From Scytonema sp035967975 (GTDB lineage: Bacteria > Cyanobacteriota > Cyanobacteriia > Cyanobacteriales > Nostocaceae), in assembly GCA_035967975.1 (NCBI GenBank), contig JAWQFQ010000017.1, positions 1 through 64,000 on the forward strand: a stretch of DNA of 64,000 bases, given 5' to 3'. The position numbers were made by a program, and so were the translations under genes. Shown one piece after another: positions 44,647-53,343 of this stretch. How positions within the stretch are numbered: the stretch's first letter is position 1; the number at the start of each line of letters is the position of its first letter. The notes beneath the pieces were generated by a model. The model was not told where the DNA came from, ran no database searches, and worked only from the letters and a program-made list of their open reading frames with translations.

Positions 44647-45270
44647 TAATGGTAAATTTCTAACCCATCCTCATGCCTAAGTCAAATCCCGCCTCAATAA
44701 TATGACTACTCGACAATAATAGTACTAGCCATTTATAGGGGATTATATATTTACGACTTCATCTCAAAAAACAAAGAAATTACATTAGAGTTGAACGACA
44801 TTAATTTGATAACAAACTACTATAAAAATCACAATGAGAAACCCCATGTAATTGCATGGGGTACTTTCTCTATTTACATTGTATTGATACGTGGAAAAAT
44901 AACATTCTCGGTTAGGAAAGATTTCTAAAGAGAATGTTCATTCAGTTATAACCTAGTTTTTTTAGTTGTCAAGTCCTATGCATAGGAAATCAACTATATA
45001 CTAGAAAAAAAATTATGATACACCCGACACTATTGCATAGGGGTACAAATCTTCTTTTTCACTGGGTGCTACTCCTAGAACTGAAGTTTTTTTAAGAATA
45101 AAGGAGGCAAAAACCCCTTGCTTGGGGCAACCTGCTCTCTGCCGTTATTTCTAAAGTCAGAATTTACACGTGTGAAAGCGTTGTATATGGCAGATTTCGC
45201 CGCCAATAGGTTTACAAAAGTTGTCTCCACTTCGTCATTTTTAACTTATTGCTAGCTACTATCAATTATG
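44647..45270. other. Gene-free region between PAL and the HemN-like gene
   Basis: Divergent promoter region of over 600 bp. It has a strong hairpin at 44836-44870, a perfect CCTATGCATAGG palindrome near 44976-44987 and a CCCCTTGCTTGGGG hairpin near 45114. I find no trace of the missing HemN N-terminus in it. Confidence 0.6.
44836..44870. promoter_or_regulatory. Strong hairpin of unknown role
   Basis: Stem GAGAAACCCCATG with CATGGGG, bulge TAC, TTTCTC; loop TAATTG. No T tract follows directly. It could be an RNA structure in the leader of the HemN-like gene (plus strand) or a barrier against PAL antisense transcription. Confidence 0.45.
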
Positions 45271-45273
45271 TAA

Positions 45274-46449
45274 TTGTTGCCTACTCTTTTTGTAGTGTTT
45301 ATGTACTACTTATCTGTGTTTGTGTGTGTGACAGCTGGAATGCGGATTGGAGTTGAACAAAAATCTAAACTGATTGACCAGACAAAACCTGTTATTCAAC
45401 TACATTGGGGCGGGGGAACACCAAATTATTTAAATCTAGAGCAAGTAGAGTTTCTGTGGAAAAAAATCAATCAGTCTTTCAATCTTGCTCACGATGCAGA
45501 AGTATCTATAGAAGTCAATCCTCGTTATGTAGATAGAAACTACATTTTGTCTTTAAGAGATATCGGCTTTAACCGTATTAGTTTTGGTATCCAGGATTTT
45601 AATCACAATGTTCAAGTTGCTGTCAATCGTATCCAGCCAGAGGATATGCTTTTCGATGTCATGATCTGGATTAGAAAAGCAAAATTTGAGAGTGTTAACG
45701 TAGACCTGATTTACGGATTACCATATCAAACACTAGAAACTTTTGAGGAAACAATTCAAAAAACAATTGAACTCAATCCTGACCGAGTTGCTGTTTTCAA
45801 TTTTGCTTATGTACCGTGGTTGAAGCCCGTACAAAAAAATATTCCAGTGAACGCATTACCACAAGCTGAGGAAAAGTTGGACATTCTCCAAATGACGATT
45901 GAAAGACTAACTCACAGTCAATACCAGTACATTGGGATGGATCATTTTGCCAAACCGGATGATGAGTTAGCGATCGCCCAGCAAAACGGTACACTAAAAC
46001 GCAATTTCCAGGGTTACACCACTCAACCTTCAGCCGAGCTGTTTGGTTTTGGTTTGACTTCAATCAGTATGTTACACGATGCCTATATCCAAAACCACAA
46101 ACAACTCAAAATTTATTATGAAGCGGTAGAAACTGGCTCACTCCCAATTGAAAGAGGTATCCAACTGCACCGTGATGACCTAATTCGGCGACACATCATC
46201 ATGGAATTAATGTGTCAGTTTCGTCTTGTAAAATCTGACATCGAAACACAATACTGTCTCAACTTTGATGAGTATTTCGCACGCGAAGAATTTGCACTAC
46301 AACCCCTAGAAGCGGATGGACTTCTAATTAACGCTACAGAAAGTATTGAAGTCACACCCATTGGGAGATTGCTTATCCGTAATATTGCTTCTGTATTTGA
46401 TAGCTATCTTTGGGATAAAACTTTAAGTGGGTTTTCGAGGGCGATTTGA
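45274..46449 (+). CDS. hemN: HemN-like protein lacking the radical-SAM N-terminus
   Basis: From about residue 27 the product is a close match, from memory, to cyanobacterial oxygen-independent coproporphyrinogen III oxidase: LIDQTKPVIQLHWGGGTPNY, VSIEVNPRYVD, LRDIGFNRISFGIQDFN, NVDLIYGLPYQT, FNFAYVPWLKP, MDHFAKPDDELA, RNFQGYTT and the C-terminal HemN domain. The usual first 75 or so residues, including HIPFCxxxCxxCxC with the [4Fe-4S] ligands, are missing. The first 25 residues here are hydrophobic and unrelated. Without the cluster it cannot do radical chemistry, so it is a recent relic or has another role. The rest of the frame is intact. Confidence 0.75.
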   Translation: MLPTLFVVFMYYLSVFVCVTAGMRIGVEQKSKLIDQTKPVIQLHWGGGTPNYLNLEQVEFLWKKINQSFNLAHDAEVSIEVNPRYVDRNYILSLRDIGFNRISFGIQDFNHNVQVAVNRIQPEDMLFDVMIWIRKAKFESVNVDLIYGLPYQTLETFEETIQKTIELNPDRVAVFNFAYVPWLKPVQKNIPVNALPQAEEKLDILQMTIERLTHSQYQYIGMDHFAKPDDELAIAQQNGTLKRNFQGYTTQPSAELFGFGLTSISMLHDAYIQNHKQLKIYYEAVETGSLPIERGIQLHRDDLIRRHIIMELMCQFRLVKSDIETQYCLNFDEYFAREEFALQPLEADGLLINATESIEVTPIGRLLIRNIASVFDSYLWDKTLSGFSRAI

Positions 46450-46539
46450 ACGGTTATATCTTGCTCTTTCCTCTGTGTTCTGGAGCGCCTGGAGCGGTTT
46501 TTTATTTAGGTAATCTTTCAGCGAAGGAGTAATCATCCT

Positions 46540-46690
46540 GTGGGGTGGGCGAGGACGCCCCCGGTCCTGGCGGCTCGCTACTAATACAGGACGGGCGGGG
46601 ACGCCCGTACCACAAGATGGATAATTTATTTTTTGGACATATTGAAGGGGAAATTAGAAACCCGTATTCTCAGAGAATACGGGTTTTTGG
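46540..46690. repeat. GC-rich GGGCGTCC element followed by a palindrome
   Basis: 46540-46618 is a copy of the GGGCGGGGACGCCCGTACCA family (others at 25660 and 63918). At 46656-46687 follows a hairpin AGAAACCCGTATTCTC / GAGAATACGGGTTTTT, then GGGTTTGTGGCACCTCAAAT, shared with 35905. Repeats are thus stacked after the HemN gene. Confidence 0.8.
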
Positions 46691-46812
46691 CGGGTTTGTG
46701 GCACCTCAAATATCGTATCCCTTGCTCCCATTGAATTTGCCCTTTAAGTTAGATTGCTCTTAAAATAAACAGACGAATCTTTCATCTGTAATATTAAAAC
46801 TTTACAAACAAT

Positions 46813-47124
46813 ATGAATTTTTCTAAACTCAGCCCAACAGAAAACTTTGTCAGAGCAACTATTCTTCTGCTTCTCATCTCAGTTGTAGGTGCCGTTTTTT
46901 TAAACTGGTCAGATGGAATCAAAAAGTGGCTATTAGGTTTTTGGATTATTGTTCCACCTACGTGGTTGTGGTTTGAATTCTGTTTTTTATTCGAGAAGGG
47001 CAAAACCCAATTTTCAAATAATTTCGAGAAGTTTAAGTACGCTCAAGAACTCTCAAAGAACTTATGGTTGTCAATCTCAGCAATTTTACTACTTGTCTAT
47101 TTCGGCAAGCTACCAGGTTTTTAG
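46813..47124 (+). CDS. Small membrane protein, unknown
   Basis: 103 residues with three hydrophobic helices: about 10-32 (ATILLLLISVVGAVF), 40-60 (LLGFWIIVPPTWLWFEFCFL) and 85-100 (LSISAILLLVYFG). A charged loop (EKGKTQFSNNFEKFKYAQE) lies between helices two and three. I do not recognise a family. It lies 24 bp before the next gene on the same strand, so the two are probably co-transcribed. Confidence 0.6.
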   Translation: MNFSKLSPTENFVRATILLLLISVVGAVFLNWSDGIKKWLLGFWIIVPPTWLWFEFCFLFEKGKTQFSNNFEKFKYAQELSKNLWLSISAILLLVYFGKLPGF

Positions 47125-47148
47125 TATTCTCCAGAAAAATCTTAGTAT

Positions 47149-47877
47149 ATGGCACATCAATTACTTGAGAGAATTTCTCAATGTTTTCAAAAAACACAAA
47201 ATTTTGTGAACGAAAGCATTCATTCTTTAACTCAATCAACCCAACAAGCTGGGGATTCATGGAAGGAGAGTGTCAGCGATGTGACAGATATCGCTGTGGA
47301 TACGGTAACGACAACTTTTGAACAAGCAAAAGTTTCTGTGGAACAAACATTGGGGTCAGCAGAACAAGCCAAAAATGCAACATCAACCGCAGTATCAACA
47401 GCTATTTCTTCTTCTATAAATTCTTGGGTTGAGGAACATCCTATACTTTTTCGACTCATTCAAATTCTGAGTTGGGCGGCGAATCATCCAATCATTAGTC
47501 TTGTGATTCTGCTGTTTGCTCTGGCTATAATATTCAGTCTCGTTAAAGCTATTGGTCGTTTAATAGAGTCAGCCAGTTTGTCCCTGCTGCAAGTTCCCTT
47601 TAAGCTACTTCTTACTTTAGTAAAAAGTTTGTTCCTAGCATCTACTAGAGTTGGCAATTTGGCAGTTACAAAACTCACTCCGGCGGAAGTAAATTATAAT
47701 ATACCAGCCTTATTACCTGAAACTCCTCAAATAAGTCCCAAGGATAAGCAGCAAAGATTGGCGGAGATTTCTTTACGATTGGAGGAAATTCAAAACGAAC
47801 AGAATCAACTTTTAAAAGAAGCAGCAGCAATCCTTGCATCAGAAGAAATTGATATAAAGGTAGATTCTATACAGTGA
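47149..47877 (+). CDS. Membrane protein with apolipoprotein-like helical head
   Basis: 242 residues, family unknown. The first 95 residues form amphipathic helices of LEA/apolipoprotein character (SLTQSTQQAGDSWKESVSDV and VTTTFEQAKVSVEQTLGSAE). Two hydrophobic segments follow: a strong helix at about 118-137 (ISLVILLFALAIIFSLV) and one at about 148-172. The C-terminal 35 residues are a coiled coil (RLAEISLRLEEIQNEQNQLL). It may shape or stabilise membranes; that is inference from composition. Partner of the gene 24 bp upstream. Confidence 0.6.
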   Translation: MAHQLLERISQCFQKTQNFVNESIHSLTQSTQQAGDSWKESVSDVTDIAVDTVTTTFEQAKVSVEQTLGSAEQAKNATSTAVSTAISSSINSWVEEHPILFRLIQILSWAANHPIISLVILLFALAIIFSLVKAIGRLIESASLSLLQVPFKLLLTLVKSLFLASTRVGNLAVTKLTPAEVNYNIPALLPETPQISPKDKQQRLAEISLRLEEIQNEQNQLLKEAAAILASEEIDIKVDSIQ

Positions 47878-48615
47878 ATAAATAGAGGCTGGAGTTTAAT
47901 GATACAAAAACTTCTCAAAGGAGTAAAAAACCCTATTTATAAGATTACCTGTTTTGATATAAAGTAGATCGTAAGCATTGAGCAATTAGCCGTAAGCGGT
48001 CAGCCATCAGCTATCAGCCGTCAGCTTTTATCGGTTATGGGAGTGTTTATTTAGCTTATCAAAAACGCCTAGAGCGTCGGTACAGTATTGACTCGTTGGG
48101 CTAAAAACCCGGTTTCTATCGCCCTTAAAGACTGATTTTTCGTTTACCATCCGCGAAGAAACCGGGTTTTTGGGATTACTGTAGCGATGCTCTAGAAAAC
48201 GCCCGAAAATATGTTTCCAAGCTGACTACTGACGGCTAAAGTGCTGAATGCTTAGACTAGATTTTTATGACCATTTATTTTTCTCTTTAAATAACATCAT
48301 TGTCTGCAAAGTTGTTTAACACATTTTTTAGCATCAAGTCAAACACTACATGAAAAATTCATAGTCAATTAAATTTTTGCTATTTTTGAAGCAAGCAGGA
48401 GACAGTTGGGCGGTAAATTCGTCCTCCTGTTAAAGTGCCTGCGAAGCGGTAATTGCTTGACCAACACTTAGTAGGAGCATCTTTCCCGATCGGGATACCT
48501 GACCAGGGAAATTTAATCTGAAAATATAAATACACAGGTAGAGTAAAAAATCCGCAAATTTACTATAGTCAAATATCAGACGCACGACACTTAATTGAGT
48601 AAGAGGTAGATCGCA
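47878..48615. other. Gene-free region holding a MITE-like element
   Basis: 738 bp without a gene. It holds heptamer-like units (TCAGCCATCAGCTATCAGCC, 47998-48030), the MITE-like element at 48069-48195 and the promoter region of the subtilase gene. Confidence 0.7.
48069..48195. mobile_element. 127-bp MITE-like element with terminal inverted repeats and 7-bp direct repeats
   Basis: The left end CTAGAGCGTCGGTACAGTA and the right end TACTGTAGCGATGCTCTAG are inverted repeats with two mismatches. Inside, AAAACCCGGTTTCT and GAAACCGGGTTTTT form a second inverted pair. The sequence AAAACGC stands immediately before (48062-48068) and after (48196-48202), as expected for a target duplication. Partial relatives: 39544-39597 and 63681-63774, both on the other strand. 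Confidence 0.75.
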
Positions 48616-49968
48616 ATGAAGCCAGAGAAAAAAATATCACCAGCTTTTGAACCGTTTCTGGCGGAAATGGGGGCAGATGACAAACGGGATGCGATTGTGA
48701 TCTACACAGCACCTGTAGTTGAAGGTATGCCATCTCGGGGGCGTCTACGCGAATTGAAAAAAAGGCTAGTAGAAGTTCACCAAAAGGCAGCTATCCAAAG
48801 AGCTACAGAGATTTTTGATGAATACCAGGTAGCTAGCCATGACCTGGGTTACCACGACGAACCACTAGAGGTTTCGACTATCGGTTCGGGTGCATTACCA
48901 GTGGCGACGGTGGAAGTGACTCGTAAAACCTTGGAAGCGCTGGTAGAACAACCTAACGTAGTTGCTGTTTTGCCAAATCAAAAAATCCACCTGATTCAAC
49001 CTCGAAGGGTAGAATATTCTGAATTATTTGCGGAGGAAAATAAAGATAATGCGACTTGGGGACTGAAACATTTAGAAATACCTAAGTTGTGGGAAACAAC
49101 ATCAGGGGAGAATGTGAATATAGCTGTGCTAGATACGGGCGTTTATGCTGCCCATCCAGCACTCCAAAAACGAGTTAAAGAATTCGTTGTCATAGATCCC
49201 CTCGGAAGGCGGATTAATGCATCTCCCGCTTTTGACTGTGGACAACACGGTACTCATGTTTGTGGAACCATCGCCGGAGGTCAGACTCCCAAAGGTCTAT
49301 CGATTGGCGTCGCACCGCAAGCAAATTTGTTAGTAGCTGGTGTGCTGATTGGGGATACGACTTTACGAACCTTGATGGAGGGCATTTCTTGGGCAATTGA
49401 AAGGGGAGCAGACATTATAAATATGTCTCTCGGCTTGAGTTATTATGAACCTTTATTCGCTGAGGTACTTGACATCCTCGTGAGTCAGTATGGTATTTTA
49501 CCAGTAGTAGCTATAGGCAACGAGAACCACGGAAATACTAGTTCACCTGGTAACGCATACAACGCCTTTAGTGTGGGTGCAATAGAAAAACTGCCAGACG
49601 ACAGGGTTGATGTCGCTTTCTTTAGTAGCGGAGCCAGCCTTGTGTTTCCTGGAGACGAACCAAATGGTTTGGTAACAAAGCCAGACGTTGTTGCCCCAGG
49701 CGCTCAGGTCTACTCATGCATACCGCCGACAAAAACATTAAACGGAACCTACGAATATAATTATATGGATGGCACTTCTATGGCAACCCCGCATGTTGCA
49801 GGCGTTGCAGCACTGTTAATGGCTGCTAAGCCAACAGCTTCTATAGCTGATATCATAAAAGCACTAAAGGAAACGGCAACACATCCTGGGGGGAGCGATC
49901 GCCGTCCCGACAATCGTTGGGGATGGGGATTAATCCAACCCTGGGAAGCATTAAAGGCTCTTAGTTGA
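48616..49968 (+). CDS. Subtilisin-family serine protease (S8)
   Basis: A 450-residue peptidase S8. The catalytic triad is Asp173 (VAVLDTG-type: NIAVLDTGVYAAHP), His211 (GQHGTHVCGTIAG) and Ser388 (GTSMATPHVAGVAALL). The oxyanion Asn lies in VAIGNENHG. The first 130 residues form a propeptide-like alpha/beta domain (RDAIVIYTAP ... TVEVTRKTLEALVEQPNVVAVLP) of the I9 inhibitor kind, ending in a hinge. No signal peptide is seen, so it may act in the cytoplasm or be exported otherwise. It is followed after 21 bp by a small protein resembling its own propeptide. Confidence 0.93.
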   Translation: MKPEKKISPAFEPFLAEMGADDKRDAIVIYTAPVVEGMPSRGRLRELKKRLVEVHQKAAIQRATEIFDEYQVASHDLGYHDEPLEVSTIGSGALPVATVEVTRKTLEALVEQPNVVAVLPNQKIHLIQPRRVEYSELFAEENKDNATWGLKHLEIPKLWETTSGENVNIAVLDTGVYAAHPALQKRVKEFVVIDPLGRRINASPAFDCGQHGTHVCGTIAGGQTPKGLSIGVAPQANLLVAGVLIGDTTLRTLMEGISWAIERGADIINMSLGLSYYEPLFAEVLDILVSQYGILPVVAIGNENHGNTSSPGNAYNAFSVGAIEKLPDDRVDVAFFSSGASLVFPGDEPNGLVTKPDVVAPGAQVYSCIPPTKTLNGTYEYNYMDGTSMATPHVAGVAALLMAAKPTASIADIIKALKETATHPGGSDRRPDNRWGWGLIQPWEALKALS

Positions 49969-49989
49969 GGGCATCCAGGGGAATGCATC

Positions 49990-50388
49990 ATGTACCCATA
50001 TAACACTACGATTACAAAAAACAAGATTAGCTCTGAATTTTCGTGTCGGTTGAGTCATTTAGCACCTCAACAAAAGGTACACGTGATTGTCTTTCTACAG
50101 ATAGACAATTGCGATCGCGCACTTGGCTCGCGTTTATCGAGAACAGAACGAAAAGCGATGATGGAAGGAGTACGTAACTCCGCTAAACAAGCTTTAGGTT
50201 ACATAAGGAGAATTTTACAGGATTTTGGCGGTCACGAATTGGCTGAAAGTCCTGATGCTTTAGGCTCAATACCTGTAGAGATATCAGCAGCTGGGGTTAA
50301 GGCTCTTGCAGAATCCGATGCGGTGAAAGCCGTGTTGGAAGAGCAAGAAATAGTACCAGCACACGATCGCAATAGATTCTACATTTAA
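49990..50388 (+). CDS. Stand-alone subtilase propeptide-like protein
   Basis: A 132-residue protein lying 21 bp after the protease. Its plan mirrors the propeptide of that protease: a head of strand type (KVHVIVFLQID), a long helix rich in Arg/Lys/Ala (RTERKAMMEGVRNSAKQALG), then a strand-helix-strand ending IPVEISAAGVKALAESDAVK and AVLEEQEIVP, which lines up with VATVEVTRKTLEALVEQPNV and VAVLPNQKIH. I9-type proteins fold or inhibit subtilases. A free cognate inhibitor or chaperone is the best guess, by context and pattern, not by proof. Confidence 0.7.
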   Translation: MYPYNTTITKNKISSEFSCRLSHLAPQQKVHVIVFLQIDNCDRALGSRLSRTERKAMMEGVRNSAKQALGYIRRILQDFGGHELAESPDALGSIPVEISAAGVKALAESDAVKAVLEEQEIVPAHDRNRFYI

Positions 50389-50476
50389 ACAATTGCGAGT
50401 TCTCAGGTGAGCAACTCCTCCAACAGTTTTAATCTTGTAGCCAGAGGATTGGTGGTATTAGTTTTTATTATAGCCA

Positions 50477-51688
50477 CTAGAAACAATTTGAAAAGCGGGC
50501 AGGGCTGAATTTGGAGATAATTTCATCAACTTCTCCGGACACCCAATTCGCGAACCGCTGTGCAAGGGGAGGTACTGTGACAAGCGAGGAGCTAAACCCA
50601 GAAAAGATATGAATCCCTTCGCACCTAGGAATGGAACCGATGAGCGGGAATGCATCACTACTGAATGACACTAAACAATGGTGCCAAGTTCCCGGTAAAT
50701 GACCTAAAGACGGCAAAATATTTGCGATCGCGGCTCGAATGGTAGCCTCACTTTGCGCTGAATCGATTTTGGCACATGGGTCGCTCAAAGCGCGGCTAAT
50801 TTGACCGAGCCGAAAACTACCATCTAGAAATTGAATTGCGCCCGCATCTAAAATCGGCGACACCAGTTCGTGACCGTATTGTCTCCACAATCGGTCATTT
50901 TTAGTTGATTCCGCTTCTAGCTGAAACCGTTGAAGATTAGCAGCCATGACCATAGTACGCAGTTGTACATCTGCCCTTGGTGGTATTTCTATCATTTCCG
51001 CATGAGTGAAATAGATTTTAATGGGAATGTTAGATGACTGAAGCAATTGTCGGCTAAGCCCCCCTGCACAGACAACAGTGTTCTCACTGTAGTACGTTTT
51101 TGTAGTGGTTTGTACTTCCGTATATCTTACCCCACCAAAAGCACCTCTCTCAGTCAAAGCAGACGGATAGGGGGAAAGGTCGATCGCCTCAGCAATCTTC
51201 ATTTTCCCCCCAGCTTTAAGAAAGGCGTGTATGTAAGCTTGGACTGTTTTTTCAGGATTGATATGACCGTGCTTGACAGTTAAAGCGCCTGCGATCGCCT
51301 CTGGATTCAACAGAGGTTCTAGTTCACAGGCTTCTTTCACACTCAATAATTTTAGAGGAGTAGCAAAACGCTTGTAAGATTCCGCCACAACTTCCGGATT
51401 GCTATCCTTAGGAATAGTCAACAGCAAATCTAACTCCCGTAACTCAGTGTCAGCTCCCAATTCCTCTGATAGGAGACGATGACGGGTTAGCCCTTCAGCA
51501 TACAACTGGCTAGTCAAAGGCGTTGTCCCGCGCCAAATCGCCAAACCACCATAACTGTAACGGGTTGCATTTTGTAGCGTAGCGTGTTGCTCCAACAACA
51601 GCACGGTATAGCCCTTTTTCACCAGTTCATAGGCGAGTGCAGCCCCCGTAATCCCAGCGCCGACAACAATCCAGTCGTAGATTTTCAT
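50477..51688 (-). CDS. FAD-dependent oxidoreductase (DAO family)
   Basis: About 403 residues, D-amino-acid oxidase/glycine oxidase-like. The FAD-binding GxGxxG is IVVGAGITGAALAYELVKKG, right at the start, which is why I choose ATG 51688 over the one at 51724. Further family features: TRYSYGGLAIWRG, VKHGHINPEKTVQAYIHAF, NTVVCAGGLSRQLL and the C-terminal GIHIFSGFSSSLVTVPPLAQ. It should oxidise an amine or amino acid with O2; the substrate is not known. It is convergent with the small propeptide-like gene. Confidence 0.88.
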   Translation of the reverse strand: MKIYDWIVVGAGITGAALAYELVKKGYTVLLLEQHATLQNATRYSYGGLAIWRGTTPLTSQLYAEGLTRHRLLSEELGADTELRELDLLLTIPKDSNPEVVAESYKRFATPLKLLSVKEACELEPLLNPEAIAGALTVKHGHINPEKTVQAYIHAFLKAGGKMKIAEAIDLSPYPSALTERGAFGGVRYTEVQTTTKTYYSENTVVCAGGLSRQLLQSSNIPIKIYFTHAEMIEIPPRADVQLRTMVMAANLQRFQLEAESTKNDRLWRQYGHELVSPILDAGAIQFLDGSFRLGQISRALSDPCAKIDSAQSEATIRAAIANILPSLGHLPGTWHHCLVSFSSDAFPLIGSIPRCEGIHIFSGFSSSLVTVPPLAQRFANWVSGEVDEIISKFSPARFSNCF

Positions 51689-51788
51689 TACATCCGTTGC
51701 TGTGATGTTTTGTACAAATCTCACCAGTTAGCCTTATCTTAAGGGCATGACCTAGAATTAATCAACAGTCGCATCAACTACCTTAACG

Positions 51789-52721
51789 TTAGACCCCAAC
51801 TTTGAACCTGGTTACCTTCCTATCCACACAACGACCAGACGAAGACGTTCCTTTATTCCTACCTTTGCTTGCTGTGCTCATTAACACAGGTAATGCGAGT
51901 AAAGCCATAGTAGCACCAGGTTCGGGTGCAACGACTCTCGCTTCAGTTCTCCTAGAAGCAACTAAAGTTAAATTCGCTTTTGTATTAAAACGTTGTTGAA
52001 AATAACCTGCAAAAAAAGCACTAGCAAATTCATAGTTTCCTCCAAAATTAGAGTCACTATCCTCGATATTGAAAGTAATATTTTCGCTTTTGCGACTTTT
52101 CAGAAAATCATCCCTACCTGGAATATTTAGATTTCCAGCCAGAGAAAAGAAAGCCAAAGGATTTTTCTTAATACTGGTTGGATTAGATAATAAATTATCA
52201 AGAAAGTCTGCCAGAGCCGATTCACGTATATCAGATGTATCATACAAAGAGAAGGAAATATCCGTAATAGCACTTGCCTTTTCAAAGGATGGCTCATCTA
52301 TCATTGCTTCCAAATCTAAAAAAGATTGGAAATTAAAAGAAAACACGTTACCAGCATTTATAAAGAAATTCCCAACAATTGTGGCTTGAGTTTGTGCAGA
52401 AGCCGAATAATTTCTACTTTCACCAGTCACTTCAGAAGTTGCATAAGCCCATGCTTCTGCATCATCAGTTTCCACCACAGCTTGATTATAAACAGTTGCA
52501 ACACCCCCATCAGCAGAACCTGAGGTATCACCATCGTTATCACTGTCAACTGTAGCAAAGTTTTGGCTAAAGTTTGTAAAATGTAAATCTCCAAAAGCAG
52601 AGGCTAGAGTTGCAGCCTGAGCTGGTACTGCGGAGAGTGTAGAAGTAGCTACTAATGGTGCAGTCATTAAAAAAAACCTCTTGATAACTTCAGATATAGC
52701 TTTATGCCATTGTTTACTCAT
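51789..52721 (-). CDS. PEP-CTERM-type exported protein
   Basis: 310 residues with a long signal peptide (basic MSKQWHKAISEVIKR, hydrophobic core, cleavage near VPAQA). The mature part is Asp/Ser-rich, beta-structured and repeats Ala-Thr pairs, as in many cyanobacterial sorted proteins. Near the end APEPGATMALLALPVLM is a PEP-CTERM motif with its hydrophobic helix, but the basic tail is followed by an odd extension (GTSSSGRCVDRKVTRFKVGV), perhaps from a frameshift near the end. Exported and perhaps anchored, role unknown. Confidence 0.75.
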   Translation of the reverse strand: MSKQWHKAISEVIKRFFLMTAPLVATSTLSAVPAQAATLASAFGDLHFTNFSQNFATVDSDNDGDTSGSADGGVATVYNQAVVETDDAEAWAYATSEVTGESRNYSASAQTQATIVGNFFINAGNVFSFNFQSFLDLEAMIDEPSFEKASAITDISFSLYDTSDIRESALADFLDNLLSNPTSIKKNPLAFFSLAGNLNIPGRDDFLKSRKSENITFNIEDSDSNFGGNYEFASAFFAGYFQQRFNTKANLTLVASRRTEARVVAPEPGATMALLALPVLMSTASKGRNKGTSSSGRCVDRKVTRFKVGV

Positions 52722-53135
52722 AGTCTATTTTTCAGCCTCACTGGTTTGGCTGAGGAGCGAAGCAATTGATAAACACTACACATAAAGATATGAAATTTCC
52801 GCAAATCTCTGGTTGCTTTTTCTGTACTTATGCAAATCAATGATTTCTACACATTAGACATAGGTGTGGAAATTACCCTATCACAGTGACCCCGCCATGA
52901 GACGCGGCTCCAATAAGGTATTATCTTGCTCAAGCCGTCGATCACGCTCATACTACCGCCAGCATCGGTTGGCTTCTGGGCGATCGCTTGTCGCTAATTT
53001 ATTAGCAACCGAAGCCAAACAAGATATGGTTTCTTTGTTAAACTATCATCATTCTATGCAGCATTCGGCTCCGATTCGGTAGATATTGAGATGCTGCCCT
53101 CAAGGTTACCTTCATTTAAGCAGAGGTATTTTCTT
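52722..53135. other. Gene-free stretch before the VapBC pair
   Basis: No recognisable gene. A plus-strand frame (52864-53082) shows no domain, and its region reads as decayed coding DNA in another frame (AQAVDHAHTTASIGWLLGDR at about 52928-52990) without a start or end. Confidence 0.5.
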
Positions 53136-53336
53136 ATGAGTCAATATGTTTTACTTCGGATTCAAGCTATTCAAGAAGAACTAGAAGCCTTAAAAAAAAC
53201 GGTCATTTATCAACTTGAGGGTTCTCGCAATAAAACTCAAATTAAAGGTTTATGGAAAGATGTTGTTGTCACTGATGAAGATTTAGAAGAAGCTGAAAAA
53301 GCAGTTTGTCGAAATGCCGTTCAGTGGGAAGATTAG
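53136..53336 (+). CDS. Antitoxin of a VapBC pair
   Basis: A 66-residue VapB-like protein. It starts ATG 53136 (MSQYVLLRIQAIQEELEALK), behind AGAGG; the frame upstream is not family-like. A helical head (EELEALKKTVIYQLE) precedes a linker and an acidic tail (TDEDLEEAEKAVCRNAVQWED) that should embrace the toxin. Its stop is seven bases before the toxin start. No DNA-binding fold of the AbrB kind is obvious, so the type is loosely defined. Confidence 0.8.
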   Translation: MSQYVLLRIQAIQEELEALKKTVIYQLEGSRNKTQIKGLWKDVVVTDEDLEEAEKAVCRNAVQWED

Positions 53337-53343
53337 GCTAGAA

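Noticed and set aside
46545..46763. 72-residue frame after the HemN-like gene
   Set aside because: It consists of the GC-rich repeat and the palindrome, not of a gene.
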